A stretch of DNA of 64,000 nt, taken from positions 4,836,001 to 4,900,000 of the forward strand of contig NZ_CP051006.1 of NCBI RefSeq assembly GCF_014673495.1. The letters run 5' to 3'. The translations under genes and the position numbers were made by a program. A model generated the notes under the pieces. It worked only from the letters and a program-made list of their open reading frames with translations, was not told the origin of the DNA and ran no database searches. Numbering within the stretch: position 1 is the first letter of the stretch; each line of letters starts with the position of its first letter. This document shows, piece by piece, positions 1 through 8,439 of the stretch. Origin of the DNA: Streptomyces griseofuscus (GTDB taxonomy: Bacteria > Actinomycetota > Actinomycetes > Streptomycetales > Streptomycetaceae).

Positions 1-288
1 CAGCCGGATCCGCGGGGCCTCCGCCAGCTCCACCACGACCACGTTGTACGGCGCCTGTTCCGCGTACGCGGGCAGCAGCGGCGGGTGCGGGACGACGTAC
101 GACCACACGCGCCCGCGCCCCGACATGAGCCGCCACTCGCTCGCGAACGACCGGCAGTGCGGGCAGCAGGGGCGGGGCGGGAAGCGGGGCTCGCCGCACT
201 CCCCGCAGGTCTGCACGCGCAGTTCGCCGCGGGCCGCGTACTCCCAGAAGGGCGCGCCGTCGGCGTCGGTGGCCGGCTTCAGCATCAT
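1..288 (-). CDS. DUF35 / OB-fold zinc-ribbon protein (3' part cut by window edge)
   Basis: About 96 codons are visible, running off the left edge. The N-terminal part carries a rubredoxin-like zinc ribbon (CGEC near residue 33 and CPHC about 12 residues later), followed by the start of the OB fold. DUF35 proteins pair with thiolase-fold lipid-transfer proteins and in steroid side-chain degradation form an acyl-CoA-binding aldolase subunit. The stop of the thiolase gene lies 3 bp before this start, so the two are co-transcribed and probably form a heteromeric enzyme. Two ATG codons are adjacent (288 and 285); either could be used. The substrate is unknown. Confidence 0.85.
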   Translation of the reverse strand, partial: MMLKPATDADGAPFWEYAARGELRVQTCGECGEPRFPPRPCCPHCRSFASEWRLMSGRGRVWSYVVPHPPLLPAYAEQAPYNVVVVELAEAPRIRL

Positions 289-291
289 GGC

Positions 292-1446
292 TCAACTCCT
301 CAGCAGCAGCGCGGAGGTGGGGACGCTCTCGCCCGCGGTGACCAGGCAGGTGGCGGCGCCGGGGACCTGCGCGGTGCTGGTGCCGCGCAGTTGCTTCACC
401 CCTTCGGTGATGAGGTTGAAGCCATGCACATAGCCCTCGGAGAGCCCGCCGCCCCCGGTGTTGAGGGGCAGCCGGCCGCCGATCTCCAGGGCGCCCTGCT
501 CGGTGAAGGCGCCGCCCTCTCCTCGCCCGCAGAAGCCATAGCCCTCCAGGGAGAGCGGGACGAGGATGCTGAACCCGTCGTAGATCTGGGCCACGTCCAC
601 GTCGTCCGGGGTGAGATCGGCGTGCTTCCACAGATGGCGGGCGGTGGTCCAGGAGGGGCCGGTGAGCGGATCGTCGTTCCAGTAGTTGACCATGCCGTGG
701 TGCTGGGCGGGCAGGCCCTGGGCGGCGGCGTGGACGTACACGGGCCTGCGGCGGCAGTCCCGGGCCCGCTCCCGCCCGACGACGACACACGCCAACGCGC
801 CGTCCGTCTCAAGGCAGTTGTCGAAGAGGCAGAGGGGCTCGCTGATCCACCGGGAGGTCATGTACAGCTCGCGGGTGAGCGGGCGGTCGTACATCACGGC
901 GGCCGGGTTCTGGTTGGCTCGGTTCCGGCAGGCGAGGGCGACGTTGAAGAGGTGGTCGCGGGTGGCGCCGTACTCGTGCATGTACCGGCGCGCCAGCATG
1001 GCCGTCTCGTCCGCGGGCCGCAGCAGCCCGAAGGGCCGGGTCCACTGGGCGGGGGTGGGGAGTTGGCCGGTGGCTCCGGTCCACGGCCGGGGCCCGCTGC
1101 CGCGTTTGCGGGAGCGCCAGGCGACACCCACGGTGGCCTGTCCGGCGGCGATGGCGGTGGCGAGGTGGGCGACGGTGGCGCAGGAGCCGCCGCCTCCGTA
1201 ACCCACTTTGCCGAAGTAGGTGAGATCCCCGAACCCCACCGCCTTCGCCAGCTCCACCTCGTCCGTCTCCTCCATCGTGTACGAGGCCAGGGCGTCGACC
1301 TCGCCGGGCGCGATCCCGGCGTCGTCCAGCGCGGCGAGCACGGCCCGGCAGGCGAGCGTTCTCTCGTCCTCCGGAAGGTGCTTGGCGAACGCGGTCTGTC
1401 CGATCCCGACGATGGCCGTGGCGTCCTTGAGTCCCGTCCCCGCCAT
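292..1446 (-). CDS. Thiolase-fold lipid-transfer protein (Ltp2-like)
   Basis: 384 residues, the usual length for the SCP2-thiolase/lipid-transfer group. The N-terminal segment AIVGIGQTAF and the glycine-rich VGYGGGGSC near residue 80 are typical of this subgroup, which lacks the standard thiolase CxS signature. Family members act as thiolases or, together with a DUF35 partner, as retro-aldolases that cleave beta-hydroxyacyl-CoA side chains. The DUF35 gene follows directly. The start at 1446 is divergent from the acyl-CoA ligase gene, and the gap holds two palindromic operator candidates. Role in breakdown of a CoA-activated lipid, steroid or terpenoid is inferred from context. Confidence 0.85.
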   Translation of the reverse strand: MAGTGLKDATAIVGIGQTAFAKHLPEDERTLACRAVLAALDDAGIAPGEVDALASYTMEETDEVELAKAVGFGDLTYFGKVGYGGGGSCATVAHLATAIAAGQATVGVAWRSRKRGSGPRPWTGATGQLPTPAQWTRPFGLLRPADETAMLARRYMHEYGATRDHLFNVALACRNRANQNPAAVMYDRPLTRELYMTSRWISEPLCLFDNCLETDGALACVVVGRERARDCRRRPVYVHAAAQGLPAQHHGMVNYWNDDPLTGPSWTTARHLWKHADLTPDDVDVAQIYDGFSILVPLSLEGYGFCGRGEGGAFTEQGALEIGGRLPLNTGGGGLSEGYVHGFNLITEGVKQLRGTSTAQVPGAATCLVTAGESVPTSALLLRS

Positions 1447-1469
1447 GGCGTGGGCCCCCCTTCCCTTAG

Positions 1470-1484
1470 CTGACAGCCCGTCAG
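1470..1484. promoter_or_regulatory. Palindromic operator candidate, box 1 (CTGAC-N5-GTCAG)
   Basis: CTGAC AGCCC GTCAG, a perfect 5-bp inverted repeat with a 5-bp spacer, in the divergent promoter between the thiolase (start 1446) and acyl-CoA ligase (start 1562). The same motif recurs at 1497, 7168 and 10177. The shape fits a TetR-family dimer site; the regulator is not identified in this window. Confidence 0.65.
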
Positions 1485-1496
1485 ATTACAGCTAAT

Positions 1497-1511
1497 CTGA
1501 CGCCAAGTCAG
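1497..1511. promoter_or_regulatory. Palindromic operator candidate, box 2 (CTGAC-N5-GTCAG)
   Basis: CTGAC GCCAA GTCAG, 27 bp downstream of box 1 measured start to start, which is 2.5 helical turns. With box 1 it fills the divergent thiolase/ligase promoter and could control both directions. Confidence 0.65.
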
Positions 1512-1561
1512 CTACCGGGGTCTCGGCAGCTACGGGGATCGCGCGGTCGGGGAGGCCGATC

Positions 1562-3172
1562 ATGGGCGAGTGGCATACCATCCCGGCCCTGGTGCGGTGG
1601 TCGGCCGCGCGGTACGCCTCCCAGGAGGCGGTGGTGGAGGGCCGTACCCGCATCACCTACGCCGAGTTGGGCGCCCGGATCGAACGCGCGGCGGCCGCCT
1701 GTCTGGCGAGCGGGGTGGCGCCGGGCGACCGGGTGGCCGTGTGGGCCCCCAACTCCCTCGACTGGATCGTCGCGGCGCTGGGCGCGGTGTCGGCGGGCGG
1801 GGTCCTGGTGCCGCTGAACACCCGCTTCAAGGGCGGCGAGGCGGTGGACGTGCTGCGCGGGAGCCGGGCGCGGCTGCTGTTCGTGACGGGCCCCTTCCTC
1901 GGCACGTCGTACGTCGCGGCGCTGCGCCGCGCGGCGGGCTCCGGCACCGGCTCCGGCCCGCTGCCGGGGGTGCCCTCGCTGCGGGAGGTGGTGGTGCTGT
2001 CGGGGGAGGCGCCGCCGGAGTTCCGCACCTGGCGGCAGTTCCTGGCGGCGGGGGAGGGCATCGGCTCGGCCGAAGTCGCTTCTCGTTCCGCTTCGTTGTC
2101 CGGCGACTCGGTGTCGGACATCGTCTTCACCTCGGGTACGACGGGCCGTCCCAAGGGCGCGGTGATCACGCACGGCCAGACGCTGCGGGCGTACGAGACC
2201 TGGACGGATCTGGCGGGGCTGCGGTCGGCGGACCGCTATCTGATCATCAACCCCTTCTTCCACACGTTCGGTTACAAGGCCGGGGTGCTCGCCTGTCTGA
2301 TGCGCGGGGCGACGATGATCCCGCAGCCGGTGTTCGACGTGGACACGACGCTGGCCCATATGACGGCGGAACGCGTCTCCGTCCTCCCCGGCCCGCCGAC
2401 CCTGCACCAGACCCTCCTGGACCACCCCGCCCGCGCCGCGCACGACCTGTCCGCGCTGCGGCTGGTGGTGACCGGCGCGGCGATGATCCCGCTGCGCCTG
2501 GTGGAACGCCTGCGCACGGAGCTGGGCGTCGGTACGGTCCTCACCGCGTACGGCCTCTCGGAGGCGACCGGGATGGTCACGATGTGCCGGCGCGGCGACG
2601 AGCCCTCGGTGATCGCGGCGACGTCGGGGCGGGCGATCCCCGGGGTGGAGGTGCGCGTGGTGTCACCGGCCGGTGCGGCGGTCCCCGCCGGGTCGCCGGG
2701 CGAGATCTGGGTGCGGGGCTTCAACGTGATGCGCGGCTACGACGCGGACGGGCCGGCCACGGCGGAGGCCATCACGCCGGAGGGGTGGCTGCGCACGGGT
2801 GACATCGGGGTGCTGGACGAGGCGGGCAATCTGCGGGTGACGGACCGCCTGAAGGACATGTTCACCGTCGGCGGCTTCAACGCCTACCCCGCCGAGATAG
2901 AACGCCTGCTCTCCACCCACCCCGAGGTCGCCGACGCCGCCGTGGTCGGCATCCCCCACCCCCGCCTCGGCGAGGTCCCCAAGGCCTACGTCGTCCGCCA
3001 CCCCACCTCCCACCTCACCGCCACCGACCTGATCACCTGGTCCCGCGGCACCATGGCGAACTACAAGGTGCCGAGAGAGATCGAGTTCCTCCCGGAACTA
3101 CCGAGGAACGCGAGCGGGAAGGTGGTGAAGGGGGTGCTGCGGGGACGGGGGAGTGCCTACTCGTTCGGGTGA
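1562..3172 (+). CDS. Acyl-CoA synthetase, FadD3-like
   Basis: 536 residues, a full-length adenylate-forming ligase. The phosphate-binding loop FTSGTTGRPKGA lies at residues 189-200, AYGLSEATG near 330, GWLRTGDIG near 410, DRLKDMFTVGGFNAYPAEIE hinge around 430-450, and the C-terminal catalytic lysine in RNASGK. The family activates a free carboxylic acid with ATP and then forms the CoA thioester. Overall shape resembles FadD3, the ligase for steroid ring-degradation acids, but substrate cannot be read from sequence. Divergent from the thiolase/DUF35 pair, sharing two operator boxes, which suggests one catabolic pathway. Confidence 0.88.
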   Translation: MGEWHTIPALVRWSAARYASQEAVVEGRTRITYAELGARIERAAAACLASGVAPGDRVAVWAPNSLDWIVAALGAVSAGGVLVPLNTRFKGGEAVDVLRGSRARLLFVTGPFLGTSYVAALRRAAGSGTGSGPLPGVPSLREVVVLSGEAPPEFRTWRQFLAAGEGIGSAEVASRSASLSGDSVSDIVFTSGTTGRPKGAVITHGQTLRAYETWTDLAGLRSADRYLIINPFFHTFGYKAGVLACLMRGATMIPQPVFDVDTTLAHMTAERVSVLPGPPTLHQTLLDHPARAAHDLSALRLVVTGAAMIPLRLVERLRTELGVGTVLTAYGLSEATGMVTMCRRGDEPSVIAATSGRAIPGVEVRVVSPAGAAVPAGSPGEIWVRGFNVMRGYDADGPATAEAITPEGWLRTGDIGVLDEAGNLRVTDRLKDMFTVGGFNAYPAEIERLLSTHPEVADAAVVGIPHPRLGEVPKAYVVRHPTSHLTATDLITWSRGTMANYKVPREIEFLPELPRNASGKVVKGVLRGRGSAYSFG

Positions 3173-3639
3173 GACACCAGCGCTCGCCCTCCGCGCCCGG
3201 CCGACCGCTCGTTGACCACATCGCCGAGCTGGACACGAGAGAGTACGAATGAGCACCGTCCGCTGGGCGGACAGTTGCGTGTGGTCGCGGACTTCGGGGA
3301 CACGCAGTACACGGTGGCCTGAACCCCGCCCCGCGCGCGGCGACCTGCCCCCGGACACGCGTCGGCCGCGACGGCTCCCCCTCCGCGCCGCCGCGGCCGA
3401 TCCCCCGTTTGTGGCTCCCTCGGACCGCTCCCCGGATCCGGCCCCCGTCGGGCCGTTCCCCCCCGTTGCGGTCCCCTTGAACCATTCCCCCGATGCGGCC
3501 CCCCGGGACCACCCCGTTGCGGTCCCCCCCCGGGACCACCCCCGTTGTGATCCCCCCCGGGACCCATCCCCGTTGTGATCCCCCCGGGACCCATCCCCCG
3601 TCGCGGCTCCCCCGAGCCGCCCCCGGCGGGGGAGAGTGC
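3173..3639. other. 467-bp intergenic stretch without a convincing gene
   Basis: Between the convergent ligase and repeat-peptide genes. The first half is plain GC-rich sequence with no codon-biased reading frame; the second half is the C-rich minisatellite described separately. Open frames across it on both strands translate to low-complexity repeats and look spurious. Confidence 0.5.
3460..3620. repeat. C-rich minisatellite, about six 25-28 bp units
   Basis: Degenerate tandem units of the pattern CCCCGTTGYGRTCCCCCC followed by GGGACCAY, repeated about six times. On the minus strand it becomes runs of four to eight G separated by short spacers, so it could form G-quadruplex or slipped structures. 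It lies about 20 bp beyond the 3' end of the ENHAG repeat gene and would be in that gene's 3' untranslated region. Confidence 0.75.
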
Positions 3640-3846
3640 TTACGCCTTCTCGGAACCGGCGTGGTTCTCCGCCGGCTTCACGATGTCCTCGGCCACGAGA
3701 CCCGCGTGGTTCTCGAGCGGCTTGATGGTTTCGTTGCCCGCCACGGCGCCGGCGTGGTTCTCCAGCGGCTTGACGGTGGCGCCGGAGTCCGGGCTGCCGG
3801 CGTGGTTCTCCATGGTGCTGATCTTCTTCTTCGCGGTCTCGCTCAT
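3640..3846 (-). CDS. Short repeat peptide with four ENHAG motifs
   Basis: 68 residues starting MSETAKKKIST, then MENHAG, LENHAG, LENHAG and AENHAG at spacings of 16, 16 and 15 residues; three repeats are preceded by (V/I)KP. The ATG at 3846 is chosen because AGGAAG lies about 9 bp upstream; an in-frame TTG at 3855 is possible. No signal peptide, cysteine or transmembrane segment. Short Streptomyces proteins with repeated ENH- or DNH-type motifs exist under uninformative names as far as I recall. The layout, a charged leader plus repeated near-identical cores, resembles multicore RiPP precursors, but no modifying enzyme is adjacent. Neighbour upstream is a SARP regulator on the same strand, about 205 bp away. 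Function unknown. Confidence 0.7.
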   Translation of the reverse strand: MSETAKKKISTMENHAGSPDSGATVKPLENHAGAVAGNETIKPLENHAGLVAEDIVKPAENHAGSEKA

Positions 3847-4051
3847 CGTCGGCAACTTCCTGTCGGCGTCCTGAAAGGGCGATTGAACCGTCCGGCGACT
3901 CCCCCGGGTGCCGCCGGACGGATTTGGAGGCCGTCACCCTAACGGTGAGACCAGGCGCCGGTTCGTCTGGCCCCCCGCCGCGACGAACCGGCACTCATGA
4001 GAATGGGGTGCGGCGATAAACAAACAATGAACGCCGGACCGGTGCGGCCCG

Positions 4052-7015
4052 TCAGGCCGCCGCTGCGGGACTGAGGAAGGCCCGCACCTGCTCGGCCTCG
4101 GCCGCGCCCGACCGCTCGTGCTCGGCGAGCGCCTCCTGCCAGCACGCGCGGGCCCGGTCCGTCTGCCCGAGGCGGCTGAGTGCCTGCCCCAGCGTCGTCA
4201 GCACGTTGGCCCGCATCCAATCACCTCCGATGACGCGAAGCGCAAGAGCCTGCTCGGCGTGGCGCGCCGCCAGCGCGTACTGGCCGCAGGCGAAGTGGGC
4301 TTCTGCGATACGGAAGTTGGCCGTACCCTCCCACAGGCGCTGCCTGTTCTCCTGGAACAGCCGCAGCGCCTCGTGCAGTTGGTCCAGTGCCTCGCCGCCC
4401 CGGTCCGCCGCGTTCAACGCGATGCCCAGGGCGAGCCGTGCGTTGGCCACCCGCAGCGTCATGCCGAGCTGGTCGTAGACGGCCAGGCCCTGCCGTGCCA
4501 GCTCGACCGCGCTCTCCAGCCGACCGAGTTTGACGTGGATCCGGGAGAGGTTGCACAGGGCGCTCGCCTCACCCGGGAGGTTGCCGTCGGCCCGGTAGTT
4601 GGTGATCGCCTCCCGCAGATGCCGGGCGCCGTCGTCGTTGCGGCCCTGGTAGAGGGCGATGATGCCGCGGTCGTTGGGAACCCAGCAGCACGGCGCGAGA
4701 TCGTTCGCCGCCTGCGCCAGCTGGATGGCCAGCCGGGCCTCCTCATCGGCCTGGTTGAACCGGTCGGACACCAGCAGCGCGTTGGTCAGGGCGGTGCGCG
4801 CACGGCCCTCGGCCCGCTGGTCGCCCGCGTCCCGCGCCATGTCCCGCACGGCGACGGCGGTCGTCTCGTACTGGTAGGCATTGGCACCCGACTCGGCCAG
4901 GTCCTTGGCCACCCACAGCAGATCGACGGACCGTCTGAGCATGCCCTGGCCGGCGCTCTGCCGGACACACGCCAGCAGGCAGTCCCCCTCGGCGTGCAGC
5001 CAGTCGACGGCGCCCTTGGAGTCGCCGAAGGACAGACCTGGATGCCGCGTCGGCTCCAGATGGTCCACCAACCGGTCGCCCGGTCTCTCGATCGCGTACA
5101 CCCCCGCCGCCGTCGCCAGATAGAAGTCCAGCAACCGCGACATCGCCGCCCCCCGCTCGCTCGGCGGCTGTTCGTCGCGTTCCGCGCAGGCGCGGGCGTA
5201 GAGGCGGACCAGGTCGTGGAAGCGGTAGCGGCCGGGGGCCGCGGACTCCAGGAGGGAGGTGTCGACCAGGGATTCGAGGAGGTCTTCCGTGGACTCCAGC
5301 GGGAGGTCGAGGACCGCGGCCGCGGCGGCCAGGGAGATGTCCGGGCCGTCGGCGAGGCCGAGGAGGCGGAAAGCGCGGGCCTGGACGCGGTCGAGCTGGC
5401 CGTAGCCGAGCTCGAAGGTCGCCTTCACCGCGAGATCCCCGGCCTGGAGTTCGTCCAGGCGGCGCCGCTCGTCGGCCAGCTTCGCGGCGAGCACCGAGAC
5501 CGTCCAGGTGCGCCGCGCCGCGAGCCGGGAGGCGGCGATGCGGATGGCCAGGGGCAGGAATCCGCACGCGGCGACGACATCGAGCGCGGCGTCCCGCTCC
5601 GGGGTCACCCGCTCCGCGCCGACGATCCGGGTGAACAGCGCCAGCGCCTCGTCGGGGGACATGACATCGAGGTCCACCAGATGCGCCCCGGCCAGCCCCA
5701 CCATCCGCACCCGGGAGGTGACCAGCGCCGCGCACCCCTCCGTGCCCGGCAGCAGCGGTCGTACCTGCGCCGCGTCCTTCGCGTTGTCCAGCAGGACGAG
5801 GACCCGGCGGCCGTCGAGGACGGAGCGGTACAGCGCCGCCCGCTCCTCCAGGGAGTCCGGGATCGCCGAGTCCGCGGTGCCGAGGGCACGCAGGAAGGAG
5901 CCGAGGACCGTCTCCGGTTCGGCGGGGCGGGGTCCCGCGCCCTGGAGGTCGACGTAGAGCTGGCCGTCCGGGAAGGAGGTCCGGGCCCGGTGCGCCACAT
6001 GCACCGCGAGCGTCGTCTTGCCGACACCCCCGATCCCCGCCATCGCGGAGACCGCCATGACGCTGCCCTCCGTCTCCCCGGCCGACGCCAGCACCGCGCT
6101 GAGCTCGTCCACGAAGGAGGCGCGGCCCGTGAAGTCCGGTACGGACGCGGGCAGCTGGGCCGGCCGCACCGGCGCCGCGGGCGGTTCCGCGACCGGTGCG
6201 GAGGGCTCCGCGAGGGCTGGGTCGGCCTGGAGGATGCGCTGCTGGAGCTCGCGCAGCCCGGGGCGCGGATCGACGCCCAGTTCCTCGGCGAGCAGCCGGC
6301 GCGTGTCGGCGTACACCGCGAGGGCCTCCGCCTGCCGGCCGCTGCGGTACAGCGCCAGCATCAGCAGTTCGCGCAGCCGCTCGCGCAGCGGGTGCGCGGC
6401 GGTGAGCGCCGTCAGCTCCGACACCGCCTCCGCGTGGCAGCCCTGTTCCAGGTCCATGTCCAGACGGGACTCCAGCAGACCGAGCCGCCATTCCTCCAGG
6501 CGCACCCGCTGCGTCTCCGCGTAAGGTCCGGGCACTCCGGCCAGGGGCTCGCCGTCCCACAGGTCCAGCGCCTCGTTGAGCAGCGCGCGGGCCCGGGTCA
6601 GATCCCCGGTGCCGCGTGCCTTCTCCGCCTCCGCGCCGAGGTCCTGGGCCTGTACGAGGTCCAGCGCGCCCTCGCCGAGCCCGCGTATCGCGTACCCGCC
6701 GGACTCGCTCACCAGCACCCCGGGGTCCAGGACCTTGCGCAGCCGGGACGCGTAGGTGCGGACGGCCGCCAGCGCCTGGGACGGCGGTTCGGGCCCCCAC
6801 AGCGCGTCGATCAGCTCCGCCGCCGTGGCCGTACGGCCCTCGCGCAGCAGCAGGGCGGCCAGCAGGGCCCGCTGCTGCGGGGAGCCCGTGGCCAGGGCTT
6901 CCTCGCCGCGCCAGGCCCGCACCGGACCGAGCACGCCGAACCGCAGCGCCTCCGGTTCCGCGCTTCTCGCGGAGCCGGAACGCCGCTGCTCAGGCACTCG
7001 CGGCCGACCGTCCAT
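4052..7015 (-). CDS. AfsR-type SARP regulator with NB-ARC and TPR domains
   Basis: 987 residues. N-terminal OmpR-type winged helix (about 24-100) and bacterial transcriptional activator domain (about 110-265), together the SARP module that binds heptameric direct repeats at antibiotic-pathway promoters. An NB-ARC STAND ATPase follows, with P-loop GIGGVGKTT at 327-335 and the hhLLDN Walker B (VLVLLDNAKD) further on. The last roughly 350 residues are TPR repeats. The order matches AfsR, a global activator of secondary metabolism controlled by ATP and usually by Ser/Thr kinases. It is not beside an obvious antibiotic cluster here; its closest neighbour downstream is the ENHAG peptide. Target genes unknown. 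Confidence 0.9.
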   Translation of the reverse strand: MDGRPRVPEQRRSGSARSAEPEALRFGVLGPVRAWRGEEALATGSPQQRALLAALLLREGRTATAAELIDALWGPEPPSQALAAVRTYASRLRKVLDPGVLVSESGGYAIRGLGEGALDLVQAQDLGAEAEKARGTGDLTRARALLNEALDLWDGEPLAGVPGPYAETQRVRLEEWRLGLLESRLDMDLEQGCHAEAVSELTALTAAHPLRERLRELLMLALYRSGRQAEALAVYADTRRLLAEELGVDPRPGLRELQQRILQADPALAEPSAPVAEPPAAPVRPAQLPASVPDFTGRASFVDELSAVLASAGETEGSVMAVSAMAGIGGVGKTTLAVHVAHRARTSFPDGQLYVDLQGAGPRPAEPETVLGSFLRALGTADSAIPDSLEERAALYRSVLDGRRVLVLLDNAKDAAQVRPLLPGTEGCAALVTSRVRMVGLAGAHLVDLDVMSPDEALALFTRIVGAERVTPERDAALDVVAACGFLPLAIRIAASRLAARRTWTVSVLAAKLADERRRLDELQAGDLAVKATFELGYGQLDRVQARAFRLLGLADGPDISLAAAAAVLDLPLESTEDLLESLVDTSLLESAAPGRYRFHDLVRLYARACAERDEQPPSERGAAMSRLLDFYLATAAGVYAIERPGDRLVDHLEPTRHPGLSFGDSKGAVDWLHAEGDCLLACVRQSAGQGMLRRSVDLLWVAKDLAESGANAYQYETTAVAVRDMARDAGDQRAEGRARTALTNALLVSDRFNQADEEARLAIQLAQAANDLAPCCWVPNDRGIIALYQGRNDDGARHLREAITNYRADGNLPGEASALCNLSRIHVKLGRLESAVELARQGLAVYDQLGMTLRVANARLALGIALNAADRGGEALDQLHEALRLFQENRQRLWEGTANFRIAEAHFACGQYALAARHAEQALALRVIGGDWMRANVLTTLGQALSRLGQTDRARACWQEALAEHERSGAAEAEQVRAFLSPAAAA

Positions 7016-7167
7016 GCGTTCGCCCCCTAGGCATCACAGACAACCCCGTCAGTTTGCCTTGTTCCGGCTGGTTGCGTCAGCCGTGCGAGACGCCGATCAC
7101 AGACCGCCGAGCGGCAGTCCACAAACCCCACACATGCTCTTCGCACATACCGGGCCCTCCGCGACAG

Positions 7168-7182
7168 CTGACGGTCCGTCAG
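7168..7182. promoter_or_regulatory. Palindromic operator candidate (CTGAC-N5-GTCAG)
   Basis: CTGAC GGTCC GTCAG, ending 21 bp before the amidohydrolase start at 7204, where it would overlap the promoter or transcription start. Identical arms to the boxes at 1470, 1497 and 10177. Confidence 0.65.
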
Positions 7183-7203
7183 ATCGGCGCTACCGTGGGC
7201 GTC

Positions 7204-8439
7204 ATGGACACCCACGCGAGCACGTTTCCGCTGATCATCTCCGTGGACGACCACACCGTGGAGCCCGCGGGCGTCTGGCAGGACCGGCTGCCGGCGCGCT
7301 ACCAGGACACCGCGCCCCGTGTCGTGCGGGCCCCGCTCAAGGAGATGACCTTCCTCGGCGGCCGCTTCCGGCCGGTCATGGGTGAGCCCGGCGACGAGGG
7401 CCCGCTCGGCGACTGGTGGGTCTACGGCGACCTGCGCCGCCCCCTCACCCGCCTCGACACCGCCGTCGGCGTCGACCGCGACGAGGTGCGGCTGGAGGTC
7501 ATCACCTACGAGCAGATGCGCCCCGGTTCGTACGACGTCCCCGCGCGCCTGGCCGACATGGACGTCAACCATGTGCAGTCCGCGCTGTGTTTCCCCACCT
7601 TCCCCCGCTTCTGCGGCCAGACCTTCACCGAGGCCCGCGACCGTGAGCTGGCCCTGCTCTGTGTGCGCGCCTACAACGACTGGATGGTGGAGGAGTGGTG
7701 CGGGCCGCGGGCGCGGGGCCGACTGATACCGCTCACCCTCATCCCTTTGTGGGACCCGGAGTTGGCCGCTGCCGAGGTGCGGCGGAACGCGGCGCGCGGG
7801 GTGCGGGCCGTCGCCTTCTCCGAGATCCCCCCGCATCTCGGCCTGCCCTCCGTGCACACCGACGCCTGGGACCCCTTCCTGGCCGCCTGCGACGAGACCG
7901 GCACGGTCGTGGCCATGCACATCGGCTCCAGCAGCCGGATGCCCTCCACCTCCGCCGACGCCCCACCCGCAGTCGGCTCCGTCATCACCTTCGCCAACTG
8001 CTGCTTCTCCATGGTCGACTGGCTGATGAGCGGCAAGTTCGAACGCTTCCCGAACCTCAGAGTGATGTACGCCGAGGGGCAGATCGGCTGGATCCCGTAC
8101 ATCCTGGAACGCGCCGACGTGGTGTGGGAGGAGAACCGCGGCTGGGGCGGGGTCGCCGACAAGGTCACCCGGCCGCCGTCCGAGCTGTTCGCCGAGCACG
8201 TCTACGGCTGCTTCTTCGACGACGCCTTCGGCCTGCGCAACCTCGACTCCATCGGCCTCGGCAACGTCCTGTACGAGACCGACTACCCGCACTCCGACTC
8301 CACCTGGCCCAAGTCCCGCGAGGTCGGCGAGGCCCAGATGGGGCACCTCCCGGCGGACGTGGTGGAGCGGATCGTACGGGGCAACGCGATCGAACTGCTG
8401 GAGCTGACCTCGGACGGCCTGTGGCAGGGGCCCGCGTGA
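7204..8439 (+). CDS. Amidohydrolase 2 family metal-dependent hydrolase
   Basis: 411 residues; TIM-barrel hydrolase of the amidohydrolase-related (ACMSD/LigJ-like) group. Visible family features are the N-terminal SVDDHTVEP metal-site region, the GVRAVAFSE strand, VAMHIGSSS near 240, and the C-terminal LYETDYPHSDSTWP with its Asp and His. Such enzymes decarboxylate or hydrolyse CoA or aromatic intermediates. The start is the ATG at 7204; longer in-frame extension would run through the operator and the upstream SARP gene. It overlaps the next gene by the sequence GTGA, so it is the first gene of a three-gene operon. Exact reaction unknown. Confidence 0.85.
   Translation: MDTHASTFPLIISVDDHTVEPAGVWQDRLPARYQDTAPRVVRAPLKEMTFLGGRFRPVMGEPGDEGPLGDWWVYGDLRRPLTRLDTAVGVDRDEVRLEVITYEQMRPGSYDVPARLADMDVNHVQSALCFPTFPRFCGQTFTEARDRELALLCVRAYNDWMVEEWCGPRARGRLIPLTLIPLWDPELAAAEVRRNAARGVRAVAFSEIPPHLGLPSVHTDAWDPFLAACDETGTVVAMHIGSSSRMPSTSADAPPAVGSVITFANCCFSMVDWLMSGKFERFPNLRVMYAEGQIGWIPYILERADVVWEENRGWGGVADKVTRPPSELFAEHVYGCFFDDAFGLRNLDSIGLGNVLYETDYPHSDSTWPKSREVGEAQMGHLPADVVERIVRGNAIELLELTSDGLWQGPA

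Noticed and set aside
3098..3994. Minus-strand frame reading (DG)SRGG repeats
   Set aside because: The repeats come from the minisatellite and change frame; no ribosome site or codon bias.
4118..7030. 970-codon plus-strand frame opposite the SARP gene
   Set aside because: Arg/Gly/Val-rich translation with no motif, antisense to a clear AfsR-type protein. High-GC DNA gives long open antisense frames.
7016..7203. N-terminal extension of the amidohydrolase from 6616
   Set aside because: It would run through the operator and antisense of the SARP gene; the ATG at 7204 fits the family start.
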